Assembly (NCBI GenBank): GCA_025602905.1
Contig: JAHLKI010000042.1
Location: 1-64,000, forward strand
Reading direction: 5' to 3'
DNA: 64,000 nt
Source of the DNA: Phlyctochytrium arcticum
Lineage: Eukaryota > Chytridiomycota > Chytridiomycetes > Chytridiales > Chytridiaceae
The notes under the pieces were generated by a model. That model had not been told where the DNA came from, did not search any database, and saw nothing but the letters and a program-made list of their open reading frames with translations. This document shows positions 21,981-32,339 of the stretch, piece by piece (the stretch's first letter is position 1; every line of letters begins with the position of its first letter). The position numbers were made by a program, and so were the translations under genes.

Positions 21981-24426
21981 AAGCAGCGGGGGAAAGGGGA
22001 GCACGGCCTTATTTATGTGAGCTAGGATTCCCCTCCCGACTGGACTGCCCAGCATGTTCGGAAATGTTCTCTGGCGGGTACCCTCGTTGTCGTCATTTTG
22101 GGATCTTTTACCACTTTATCAGACAATGGCAGACAATGCCAGCAGATCGCTGAGTACCGTGTTAACTCGGATATTTACTCGGATTGTTTCTTCAATAGTA
22201 TGTTTTTGCATTGTCCGCTTGGGATGCACCAGATTATCATCCGAGGGTCATCCACGGGCCTTGCGTGGTTTAGTCCCATTGGCACCCACGGCGGATTCCT
22301 TTGACTCGCGGTTGACATGATAATGGTAGATGTCTGATTTAGTGCATGTCAAGAGCAAGAGAAACCATTGAAGCAGTAAAAAAAATTCTCATCGAGTATT
22401 CTGCATGCCCTTGCGGTACCAAAGGTTTTGTAGCCCAGGGCCCAATTTTACCACTTATGGTACCAGACTTAAGCATCTCGGCATTATATCTCGTGACGCG
22501 GTATGTTTGTTCCGGAAGATGCCTCGCTCCGAAGCTTTAGCTGTCACTTTCAGGGTTACCTTGAATCGCGACCTTCTGCCAAGATCCGCGAGTTTCGGTC
22601 TCAACGTTCCGAAACTTTGGAATGAAGATAAGCTTTTCAAAATGTATTTACGTCTGTTTGGCTTAGTTCACCTTCGGGCCTTCGGGCCTTCGGGACTGAC
22701 CGGATGTGTTTATTCCGATGTCAGCGGACCACACTAATGCTGCATATTTATGGCCTTATGACCGATATCATCAATTGCGTGGGCCCATCTAAGCAATTAA
22801 ATGCCTACACATGCTGGTATTAGCGAAAACCTCACTGACCAGTTTTGGATCTCGGGAAAAAATAGCAAAAAATCCCTGGCAAAAACTGTTGCTGCTGCAT
22901 TAAAAGTTATTTGGAAGTTCAAATGGACCTTCGTGGCCGGCTGCAGCCCCTTTATAACTTCAAAATAGTCCTACATACTTCCCCCAAAATGTAGTGCGAC
23001 GGATCGGTAAGGTCCGGGGAAGGTATCGTGGGAAAAGTGTCTTAACCTTGTCATGAATAATTTGTTTCAGGCCACCAAATTTGCTTTCAAAAGTATGATA
23101 CTACATTCCCGGTGAAATTTCAAGAGTATTCGTCCATGCTGGACACACCTCGAACCTGAGGAAATGATATCGCCGCACAGATTACCTGAAAATCGAACAA
23201 TTATCAAGCCTCGCTTCTATTTTGCGAATTTGCATTATTCGGGGAGGATGGTAATATGGAAGCCACTGCGGCGGAATTACACACACAGGGGGATCAAAGT
23301 TTTAAAGAAGAGTTGACACCTGTCAATGGGATTGACAGGTTGTCCGAAATGGGTGACTCTCAAAGGGAGAACGATGTGCCCCGAAATGCTTACGCCCATA
23401 ATCAAATGGATCTGTGCGCACCAAAATTAGTTCAATCGATAGAAATGCTGGAGTGAAAGTAGATTGCTAAAATGATCTGACTGGTAAGTGAAATGAATCA
23501 ATTGACAGCCGGGAATCCTGGTTATTGCAACTGGCGGCGCCCGTCAAGGAATCGGGGTTCAGTTAAATCAGGAGATGTCCATCGCAATTTGCAGCTTTGA
23601 ATCAAAAGCCTGGCTCAACGCCAGTCGGGTGCAGGAGACATTAAATTTCACATTGGACCCCGTTTGCCAAAAACATTGTTCTGCATCTCACTTCAGAAGC
23701 AGTTCTGCATCTGAGTTCTCGAACATCCGCGTACATTATGATAAGCCACATTAAAGGTTTATATTCAATGAAAGCCAATGGTTACCATCAACCCGGCAGG
23801 TCCCGAGAGTGGCTCATCGAAAAATATCGACGTGGAAAAAACCCACCCAATGCAAGAAGCAAGAGTCGCGCGTCCGGCTCAGCAGGACCCTTGAGAGGGA
23901 TGGTAACCGAATTTTTTTTGCAAACATTACGGATTGAGGGCATGGCCAGAAGAATTGGGAGATAAATCCATGGCGGCACATTGGTTAAATTACCCATTCG
24001 AGAACCGCCGATGTGGAAATAAATCGATAGCTGGACTTTGTGGATAACCCGACGCAGGCTACTTATGCCGGAAGGATGCACCAGGACTAACAAATACCAA
24101 GTTGAATAAATTCACGTGCCCGAGAGTAATTGTTTTAATCAGACTAGCCTGCTATAGAGCTTGCTATGAAGCTAAGGAGAGCGTACTGCGCTGCTCTGGC
24201 CTGATCGCTGGACGCGCGAGCGACCCCAAAATGAAGTTACATGGTCGAGGTATTGTCAGAAATGTCACGATGCTCCACCTATTGTTGGAATGGACGGCGC
24301 CTTCGCCATCCGGGCTACATAACTTTGTTTTCGATAGCCGCCGAAAGTACTCAATTACAAAAATGTCCCGCCGACTAAGTGATTGAATTCTCACGCTAGC
24401 AGCAACTTATAAGATGTTTGAATGAT
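21981..24426. other. Spacer between the two oppositely oriented clusters
   Basis: About 2.4 kb without a supported gene. Short open frames up to about 110 codons exist but none is conserved in appearance. A triple CTTCGGGC repeat occurs at about 22672-22698. A short stretch near 23510-23565 translates to something like a dehydrogenase glycine motif, but I regard it as chance. Confidence 0.4.
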
Positions 24427-24867
24427 TTAAACGGTGTACTCCTCAAGCTTTAAATAACGTACAATAGAGGTCACTCTAATATAGATTAGCATTCCTGTGA
24501 AGGTACTGTCGGCGAAATCCGCTATTGGTACCGACGCGACCAGTAGAGGTTGTGAGCTAGCATTAAAAATCCAAAGCATACCTTTGCAAACATGACCGGT
24601 ACCGATCGAAAATGTCTCAACTAAATGTTGGAATAGCTGGAGATGAATGTCCATTCTTACCGTCATGAGGACCAGGATCGTTTCAGCTGATGCTTTAGCA
24701 TTGTCTGTCCAGTGGCAAAAGTCCCACCATGACGACAATGACTTGGGGAGTAAAAACATCATGGAAATGATGCCCGGGCAAGGTCTTTCGGGAGGGAAGT
24801 TTAAAGCGTATAAAAGAATTAGGCTTCCTGCACCTCCCCTGATTCTCCCATCCTCTGAATTTACCAT
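24427..24867 (-). CDS. Doubtful 146-residue ORF antisense to copy P1
   Basis: An ATG-initiated minus-strand frame whose first 30 codons are antisense to the promoter and start of copy P1. The last two thirds (KGMLWIFNASSQPLLVASV, then FTGMLIYIRVTSIVRYLKLE) look protein-like and hydrophobic. No homologue is recognised. It may be a remnant displaced by insertion of the P1 module. Confidence 0.2.
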   Translation of the reverse strand: MVNSEDGRIRGGAGSLILLYALNFPPERPCPGIISMMFLLPKSLSSWWDFCHWTDNAKASAETILVLMTVRMDIHLQLFQHLVETFSIGTGHVCKGMLWIFNASSQPLLVASVPIADFADSTFTGMLIYIRVTSIVRYLKLEEYTV

Positions 24868-25337
24868 GAACTTTCAAAATAGCACCCTTTACCAACTGTG
24901 GGCTGATGTCCCTGCCTATATTACTCTCCCCCCCACTACCACCAACATCAGCAGCAACCGCAGCAACAGCAGCAGCAGCATCACCACCACCACCACCACC
25001 AGCTGGAGCAGCAGCAGCAACAGCAACAGCAACAACAGCAGCAACACACCACCCCCACCATGAGCCGCCGCTGTCCCCCTGCCTCGTTCCCCCGGTGCCC
25101 CCCGCCGTCCCTCCACTCCCACCGCCCTCGGGCGGTGGTGACCACCACCCCACGCCCCACCCCCCGGTATGTTGCACGTTTTGGCTTTATAGTCGCACAC
25201 ATACTCATCTTCAATCACCTTTCACCATCGCCCGCATCTGGCCCTCTATTGAGGATGAGGGGCTGCTCCCGTGCCCACTGAGGGGGCAGCCCCTCTCCCG
25301 GGACCCGTTCATGCGGGCCTTTTATACAATTTGGTAG
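24809..25337 (+). pseudogene. WPSVEDEG-family copy P1
   Basis: TATAAAAG at 24809-24816 followed by the conserved leader TTAGGCTTCCTGC. ATG at 24866 opens MNFQNSTLYQLWADVPAYIT and a Thr/Ser/Asn-rich run that stops at 25063. A second frame carries HSHRPRAVVTTTPRPTPR to the GTATGTTGCACG donor at 25167. The acceptor site is CAC instead of CAG (25225). Exon 2 (25226-25337) reads IARIWPSIEDEGLLPC, then RGQPLSRDPFMRAFYTIW and TAG. Hairpin arms are at 25257-25266 and 25286-25295. Start and end are out of frame with each other, so it is probably a decayed copy, unless a further intron in the repeat corrects the frame. Confidence 0.55.
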
Positions 25338-25864
25338 CGGGGGTAGGTAGGCATCTTCACTTGGATGTTTGAGAAGTTCTAAGCTTACTCATCGCTTTCC
25401 GCATTTTCTCCCTCTCAATGCACTTTGCTCTCAGAAGCTGGCGTTATTTTTGATTTTTGTATGTTTTTAAAAAAAAATACATTTTTTTGGGGGATTCTTT
25501 CTTGCTCATCTTCACCGTCTTCACCTTAACTACCAATGCAAAAATATATCTTAGGAGTACCTCAATGAAAATACCTTTTTTCGGAGCAGGCCAATTAGTA
25601 GCTGCTGGTTCTGTTGTCCGACTCTAAGTTCCCAATGAAAAAATTGATACGTACGAATAGTCATTAATGAAAGCGTTTGAGGGCAAAACTAGGCCACAAT
25701 TGCTTTTTCCCAGCCGATATCACCTTCGCAACCTATAATTTCGCTCCGAACTCAAGACCACGTGCACAATCAAGGACTCCTTCATGTCAAATGAATGCAA
25801 TTTCATTCTGGTGATCATCGGCCCGTGTAGATAGCATACGTACGAGATCTAAATTTGTAGATTT

Positions 25865-26051
25865 AGTAGCTTTTTGGCATGATATAACTTGCATGACTAA
25901 CTTTTTCCCCAAGGTACTTTAGCCACAATGACGGCCAGAAGAATCGACGATGGTAGATTAAGTAGCTTTTTGGCATGATTTGTATAACTTGCATAACTAA
26001 CTTTTTGCCCAAGGTACTTTAGCCACAATGACGGCCAGAAGAATCGACGAT
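25865..26051. repeat. Imperfect tandem duplication, about 90-bp unit
   Basis: Two copies beginning AGTAGCTTTTTGGCATGAT, at 25865 and 25961, each ending GAAGAATCGACGAT. They differ by a few substitutions and a short indel. Non-coding and of unknown role, between copies P1 and P2. Confidence 0.8.
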
Positions 26052-26752
26052 CGGTATATATGAGCGGTCTGTTGAACAATACAGTATATACAGTTTCTGT
26101 TGTGATGGGATGAATATGGAGACAAACCGACTATATATGGACAGAAGCTGCAGGCTCTCGTCCGCCGTCAGATGTCACCTGTCGACATATACTTGTCGTT
26201 ATCCTTTTGGTATGCGGCGCTCCCCGGTTGAATGTTTGCATATCCAGGGACTAATGCAAATGCCATGATTTGTAATTTGTGAGGAAAACTGTTTCCGAGT
26301 CCCTTCATCAATAAAGCATGTGCCGCACATCTGCATGCGAGTTCCGCCGGAAATCACAAGCATTGCCTCATTGATGACCCTCCACATCTATTCTCCCCTT
26401 TCCACGACGGATGTGATATATTGCTGTCAAGACCAACAAATCTGTCAGTCATGCGATCCCATGGGTCAATGACAATGATTCTTGTTTTTGCTCCCTTACT
26501 GTATTGCTTCGTGCTGCGATTGATTCTGAAATCTGATTCATAAAACGCTGGCTCCTGAATCCGTCCACCGTACTGCGCAGCTGCTTACGGCAAGTTCTTA
26601 GTGACGTTCAATGCTCGCGGCGCGACGCGTCGCGTCGTATTTGTTTGCATTCCCGATCGTGGCATTTTCAGGGCATTTGGCGTCCCGAGTAGCTTTCCGA
26701 GTAGCGCCAGGGAAAAGGATGTCAGTTATTTAAGCCGGCTGCTTCCTGGGTT

Positions 26753-26781
26753 CCCCCCCCCCCCCCCCCCCCCCCCCCCCC
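26753..26781. repeat. Poly-C tract of 29 bases
   Basis: An uninterrupted run of 29 C, directly before the exon-1 region of copy P2, replacing the usual TATA/leader/start. It may be slippage-prone in the genome or mark an uncertain stretch of assembly. Confidence 0.9.
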
Positions 26782-27082
26782 ACAATTTTCCCCCAACTCC
26801 CCAATACCGCAAATTACTGGCCAAACCACTATACCCATCGGCCCAACTACCACATCCAAAGTCACATGTTTCCTACTGGCCTCGGCCGGTGGTGAACACC
26901 ACAACGACCAAAAGAGCGTCGCCTCCAGAACGTCTATCGACCAACGCCTATCATCCGACACCACCCTTCAGCATCCCACGCATCTGGCCTTCCATCGAGA
27001 ATGAGGGCTGCTCCCGTGCCCATTGAGGGGACAGCCCCTCTCCCGAGACCCCTATATGAGGACATTTTACCCTCTGTGGTAG
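26782..27082 (+). pseudogene. WPSVEDEG-family copy P2, lacking start and donor
   Basis: Downstream of the C tract the frame carries WPRPVVNTTTT (matching the RPRAVVTTT block of P1). It runs without an intron donor into PPFSIPRIWPSIENEG. One base is missing after GAGGG, which breaks the frame. The downstream frame recovers LLPCPLRGQPLSRDPYM and ends with W-TAG at 27082. The N-terminal M-N-F block is absent. Confidence 0.5.
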
Positions 27083-27223
27083 TGGGAGGTAGGTGTGCAT
27101 CTTCGATTGATCCGCGAGAAACTATAATCTCACTCATCACTCTCGCCTTTTTTTTCCATCTATAGCTTTTTTTTTGGAGTATACTCCTCATCAACACATC
27201 CCGGGGGAGGGAAGTTCAAAGTG

Positions 27224-27693
27224 TATAAATGAACTAGGCTTCCTGCCCCTCCGCTGTTTCTCCCATCCTCTGAAGTCACAATGAACTTCGAAACGAATAC
27301 CTTGTACCAACTCTGGGCCGCTGCGCCCGCATACATCACCCTCCCCCCCACTACCACCAACACCACCACCACCAGCATCAGCTGCACCAGCTGCACCAGC
27401 AGCAACAGCAGCACCCCGACCATGGGCCGCCGCTGCCCCCTGCCTCGTTCCCCCGGTGCCCCCCGCCGTCCCTCCACTCCCACCGCCCTCGGGCGATAGT
27501 GACCACCACCCCCCGCACCACCCTCCGGTATGTTGCACGTTCTGGCTTTATACTCATTCATGTACTTATCCTCGACCACCCTTCAGGATCTCTCGACTGT
27601 AGCCCTCAGTCTGAGGGGTTGCTCCCCTGCCCACTGAGGGGGCAGCCCCTCTCCGGGGACCCGTTCATGCGGGCCTTTTATACAATTTGGTAG
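27224..27693 (+). pseudogene. WPSVEDEG-family copy P3
   Basis: TATAAAT at 27224-27230 and the same leader as P1. ATG at 27281 gives MNFETNTLYQLWAAAPAYIT and then a Thr/Ser tract; the frame stops at 27499. The other frame has HSHRPRAIVTTTPRTT up to the GTATGTTGCACG donor (27528), with a 59-nt intron ending CAG at 27586. Exon 2 has an in-frame TAG in place of Trp and a frameshift, but keeps GLLPCPLRGQPLSGDPFM and the IW-TAG end at 27693. Hairpin arms at 27613-27622 and 27642-27651. Confidence 0.55.
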
Positions 27694-27894
27694 GGGGATA
27701 GTAGGTAGTTTTATTCGCTTGGATATGCGAGAAGTTCTAAGCTCACTCATCGCTCTCCCCATTTTTTCCACCTATAGCTTTTTTTCGAGTATAATCTTTT
27801 TCAACACATCCCGGGGGAGGGAGGGAAGCCTAGAGTGTGTACAAGAATTAGGCTTCCCTTTCCTCCTCCGATTCCCCAACCTTCCAAATTAAAA

Positions 27895-28246
27895 ATGGAC
27901 ATCGAAAACTTCGCACTCTACCTCCTTTGGGATACGGCACCAGTATACACTCCCCACCATCACCAACATTAGAACAACCCTCGCCGCCAACTACCCCCAT
28001 TCGCTGGGCCCCGCGCCATTTCTCCTATACTACTGGCCTTGGGCAGTGGTGACCAACATTCCGCACCACCCCTCGGTATGTTGCACATCCCGGCTTTGTA
28101 CTGGCACATCTACTCATCCTCAACCACCTTTCAGCATCGCCCGCATCTGGCCGTCGGTCGAGGATGAGGGGCTGCTCCCGTGCCCACTAAGGGGGCGGCC
28201 CCTCGCCCGAGACCCGTACATGCTCGCATTTTTCCCCATTTGGTAG
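27895..28246 (+). pseudogene. WPSVEDEG-family copy P4
   Basis: ATG at 27895 opens MDIENFALYLLWDTAPVY, clearly paralogous to the P1/P3 start, and then stops early after a deletion relative to P1. WPWAVVTNIPHHP leads to the donor at 28076 and a 59-nt intron ends CAG at 28134. Exon 2 (28135-28246) is intact: SIARIWPSVEDEGLLPC, then RGRPLARDPYMLAFFPIW and TAG. The hairpin arms (28166-28175 and 28195-28204) pair with one G-T wobble. A GTAAGT donor follows the stop by a few bases. Confidence 0.55.
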
Positions 28247-28375
28247 CGGGGGTAAGTAGGCATCTTCGCTTGGATATGTGAGAAGTTCTAAGCTTACTCA
28301 TCGCTCTCCCAATTTTTTCCATCTATAGCTTTCAAAATTATTCCTCATCACCACATCACAGAGGAGTCTGAAGTG

Positions 28376-28894
28376 TATTAAAGCACCATGCTTCCTGCCC
28401 CTCCATGCTTCCATTCCGAATCAACCATGTCTCTCAAAAACTTCTACGAAAATCTCGTGTGGGAAACTACCGTTGCGGATTTCCTTTACACCACCACCGG
28501 CGACACCACCAGCAAAAGCAACAGCCCCGGCGGCAGCAGCAACGGCAACTCCCCAATCTTGAGCCGCCGCCGCCGCCTCCCTGCCCCATTCCTACGGTCT
28601 CCCCCGCCCTCCCTCCTCGCGCTACCCTTCGGTATGTTGCACGTCCTCGGTTGTACTAGCACATCTACTCATTCTCAATTACCCTTCAGCATCTCCCGAC
28701 TGTGGCCCTCGGTCGAGGATGAAGGGCTGCCCCTGTGCTCAGTGCTAGAGAGAGCTCTTTTCCGTCGGCCGCTTCCTCGAGGGCTTTACACCCATTTCTT
28801 GGTCTTTCGGGAGAAGTCTGTAGTTATAAGAGACCGAGCGGATACCCAGCCGTCATCACCGCGGCAGAAGCAGCAGATGTTCTTATTCACATAG
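28376..28894 (+). CDS. WPSVEDEG-family copy P5, divergent C-terminus, open if unspliced
   Basis: TATTAAAG at 28376-28383, an ATG at 28388 and the homologous ATG at 28427 (MSLKNFYENLVWETTVADFL) in the same frame. A Ser/Pro/Arg-rich middle leads to a GTATGTTGCACG...CAG intron of 58 nt (28632-28689). With the intron retained the frame is open to TAG at 28894 (156 residues from 28427). With it spliced, the frame shifts. Exon 2 begins SISRLWPSVEDEGLPLCS and then diverges completely. The right arm of the hairpin is lost. Confidence 0.45.
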
Positions 28895-29231
28895 TGTTTT
28901 GGGCTAGTAGAAGATGCCCATGAATTTCATTTCTTCCCAATATACGCAACTTCTAGTGCGACTTCTTGATAACATTGTAATGGTTTAAATTGATGACTTT
29001 GATCTGACCTGGTGCAAAATGGTGGAATGTGTACGCTCATTTTTGTGAAATCTTTCCAACTTAGGGAAACATTGTTGAATTTGGCCTTGAGCAGCTTTGG
29101 GGAGTCCAAAACCGTTGTATTGGGTTGTTCACGAGACATTCCCGGCGCGGCAAAAGACTTCAAGTTTTTACAATATTCTACCAAGTATATATACACAAAA
29201 CTTCAGCGCCAATACGAACACAAAAAAATAA

Positions 29232-31789
29232 CTACTCTTCTTTCACGATGCCTCGCGCACCACTTTCGATCTGCTCCGCCACTTCAACTCCCCACACCTC
29301 TCCCGCCTCCTCACGGGCCCAACACGTCGGTCCAATCCACGGATCAATGTTGACAGACACTTCCGCCCCACTTTCCCAGTCTTGCGGACGTCGAAGATCC
29401 TGGTGCGGGTGGAGCCGGTACAGCTTGAGGTTGAAGACTCGGTCGACGGACAGAGTTAGGAGGACGTAAAAGAGAGGAGCTAAAGGTTGGGGTTCGGTAC
29501 TGGTAGTGGGAGGACTGGGGGAAGGAGAAGCTGTTTCGCCTTCTTCCTGCATGATGACTTCGACAGTTTCTCCACCATCTTCAGTCTCGACAACTTCCAT
29601 TTCCATGCCCTCCCGTCCAACTTCGTCCGGAGCCAGCTCGTGAGGTGCTTTGACAGGGACATCCACCATACAAACGCGTTCACCGGCGGCTTCATCCCAT
29701 AACTCGATACGGACATTGCCGCTCATGGTCATGGCGCCCTTCTCCGTTCGGATTCCGCGAACAAAACAACCGCCTCGGGCGGGGAGGGGTGAGTTGCGCG
29801 AAATGAGAGGGTGATAGAGGGTTGCTGGTCTGCCGCTTTTCTTGTAATGTGGGAAGGCGGTTTTGAGGGCGACCGTGTTACTTGCTGCGTCAATCAGCAA
29901 ACTAAAACACTCATGCATCAGAAGAATGTATCGAGTGCCATATGGGCAGGACAAGGATTACGTACTAGTTTTTAATCGGCGGGGCAGTAACACCTTCCAA
30001 GAGCGCAGCCTCAAGTGAAGCACCAAATCCGACCGCCTACCCACAACCCATGTCAGTTTGCTGCGCTGATTCCTTGCTCTAGCAATAACATACCTTGGCA
30101 GGGTCAAGTTTGACGAATCGAAACAATCGATTCGGAAACAGGAAAGAAACATCATCCCTCAACTAACATTTTCTTCCATCAATGTCTTTTCTCATTCCAG
30201 TCGGAACGACAGCAAACTCACTTTAGGAATTTTAACACCACCACCCGAAAGCACGACCGTAGTAATATCCATCGGGTCTACATTGGCATCTGCCACTGCC
30301 TATCAAAACATTTTTAGACTTTACCGCTCTTTAAGAAGAAACAATAGGGAAAACAATGTACCTGTTGAAGTGGAACCATGCATCGAGCATAAAACGCGGC
30401 GGCCAGGAAATCCATTTTTTCGCGGGTAAGCGTCAACTCCATCCTAAGAATTCATTCAGTTACTGATAAGTGTCAAGATTGTAGCAAAAAAAGTTTGTAC
30501 GTACGGTCCAAAACTAAAGTCGACCGTAAGTGAGGTATCATGGCTGTATGTGAGAGCTGCCGTAGACGATGATTAGTAGATGTTTGATGTAAAGTAGTAA
30601 CAATTAAAACCTTTTTTGAGGTTTTCACAATTCATAAAGAGAATATGCATGTCGCGTCGTGTCGGTTTACTATCAGGGTATGCTTTAGGAATGAGCTATC
30701 CCAAATCGAACATTAGCAATATGACAGCATAGGAAACAAAAGAAATTACCTCTTCAAAATATTCCATAATAATATAATCGACCTCCGAAGCTCCCGTGTC
30801 GGTCAGGCCTTTGGTAGCCAGAACAGAATACACCCCACTGGCCACGGCAAGCACTGCGCAATCTACATGAGTAGCGCCAACATTCATGGACAAAACAATG
30901 TCAGTCTTGTCGAGCAAAGCTTTTTCAACGGGGTTTTCGTTCAGTAGTTCGGAAACGTCTTTCGCCCCAATCATGACATTGCGGCGATGAATGGTTTGTT
31001 TGCGGGCGTGGAGGTGGAACATGCATGCGACGGCTGCTGCGGTTGCATCGGTCAGGGCCCGGATGTGGGCGAAACCGGCAGAGTGGGCGGCGCGAAGAAT
31101 GGTTGCGCGGGTAGAGAGGGAGATGGAAGAGGGGATGGTCAAGACTACGGAGGGAAAGGTGCGGGATAGGTAGGCCTCTGCATTCTCCTATGTTTGGTTG
31201 CCTTGAATATCGAATGTGCGGCGGTTAGCCTGAGCAGATCATGAACCTTCCTACCTTGGCAAACTTCAGAATAATTGTAATCAACTCCGCCGGCTTGATC
31301 CGCATATGCGGACCTCCTTCTGACTCCTCAAGCTCTATAATGACCTACAAGAGCCAGTCAAACTCGCATGTTCATCCAAATGATGTGTACAATGTCCATA
31401 CCGTGCCGTCGACATCACAACCCAGATGGTAAGGAACATGTCTCTGCAATCTTGCCACGCGCGGATCGGTATATTTCATTCCCCTGCCATCTCAAGATGT
31501 CAATTGTGACAGCTCACCACAAGTTGAAATTTTTGAACACTTACACGAGGTAGCCCCAATTTTCCACCGTCCGACGAGGCCACACAATCTTCCATAATCT
31601 GGCTGCCTCAAGTCCGATCAGCACTTCACCCTTCAAAAAGGTCATTGAGCAATCAATGGACTGGGTGTCGTCAATTTGGACAGGAATGGAGTGGTTCGTG
31701 CTTGTTGCTTGATTGTAATGGGCCGTGAGGAGGTGGGTTGTCCCCAGGTCCATCGCCAGGGTTGGATGTGGGCCAATTGCTGCCGCCAT
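29232..31789 (-). CDS. Divergent Hsp70 family protein, Ssz1/HSPA14-like
   Basis: An actin-fold ATPase-domain protein of the Hsp70 superfamily. It is closest in architecture to the ribosome-associated Ssz1/HSPA14 group. Eleven minus-strand exons (31545-31789, 31402-31483, 31255-31344, 30750-31187, 30611-30695, 30505-30556, 30362-30443, 30222-30299, 30094-30162, 29966-30036, 29232-29901) give 653 residues in one phase. Phosphate 1 is MDLGTT (residues 13-18). ALTDATAAAVACMF matches the EPTAAA block, VVLSGGGVKIPK is the adenosine motif, and VGFGASLEAALLEG follows. The C-terminal part has NSPLPARGGCFVRGI, as in HSPA14, and a Pro/Glu-rich insertion. The DLGGGTFD block is degenerate (VLSMNVGATHVD). 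The exon 5 donor (GTTTTA) is unusual. Confidence 0.75.
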
Positions 31790-32339
31790 ATCTTGATTTC
31801 TTGCCGTGTAATGCCCGTTTCTGGGATGTAAGAATTGGGTTTAAAAATATGGGCTGCTTGATCAAGCAATGTTGATAGGAGAAGGAATGAATTTGGATTA
31901 TGTGGGGTCATTTCGCATATGCTAACGCATGTGTCAGGGACAAAAAGGTAACTACCCTAATTTGAATTGAGTGAAGCCCCACATCGATCTGCCCTGGATA
32001 GATTGTTTACGTTCGTTGATAGCCGGCTGAGAGATGCATTCAACACCAGAATCGCTAACCAGAATAAGATTAAATACATCCACCGCCAATTTATCGTTAA
32101 AGCAAATTCAAAAGTAGACCGAGAACTTGTTATGAAAGATCAGCGTTCAAGTTCCGTAACGACGTATGTTATTCCGGCAAGAAAGAGTAGAGGTTATATA
32201 GAGCAGTACGCCAAAGACAGAAAGCAACCGAATGTAAATATACACAGACTAGCTAAAAATCGGGATCACTAATATTACAACAGCTATATGCAATCGACAG
32301 ACTGAAGGGAAACGTGTATACAGGAAAGAGTGGGCTTTT
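31790..32339. other. Intergenic, no supported gene
   Basis: A plus-strand frame at 31967-32272 (101 codons) has no ATG at its beginning; its first ATG would leave about 45 codons. I do not call it a gene. The region contains the upstream sequence of the Hsp70-like gene. Confidence 0.4.

Noticed and set aside
23510..23570. A glycine-rich stretch translating like a dehydrogenase nucleotide-binding loop (ATGGARQGIG)
   Set aside because: Only about ten residues match, the frame closes quickly on both sides and no other dehydrogenase motif is nearby.
18550..28900. CRISPR array or bacterial-type genomic island
   Set aside because: The repeats contain introns and coding exons, have no regular spacers, and the surrounding genes are eukaryotic.
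31967..32272. 101-codon plus-strand frame that looks partly protein-like
   Set aside because: Starts at TTG, the first ATG is halfway in, and no intron joins an upstream exon.
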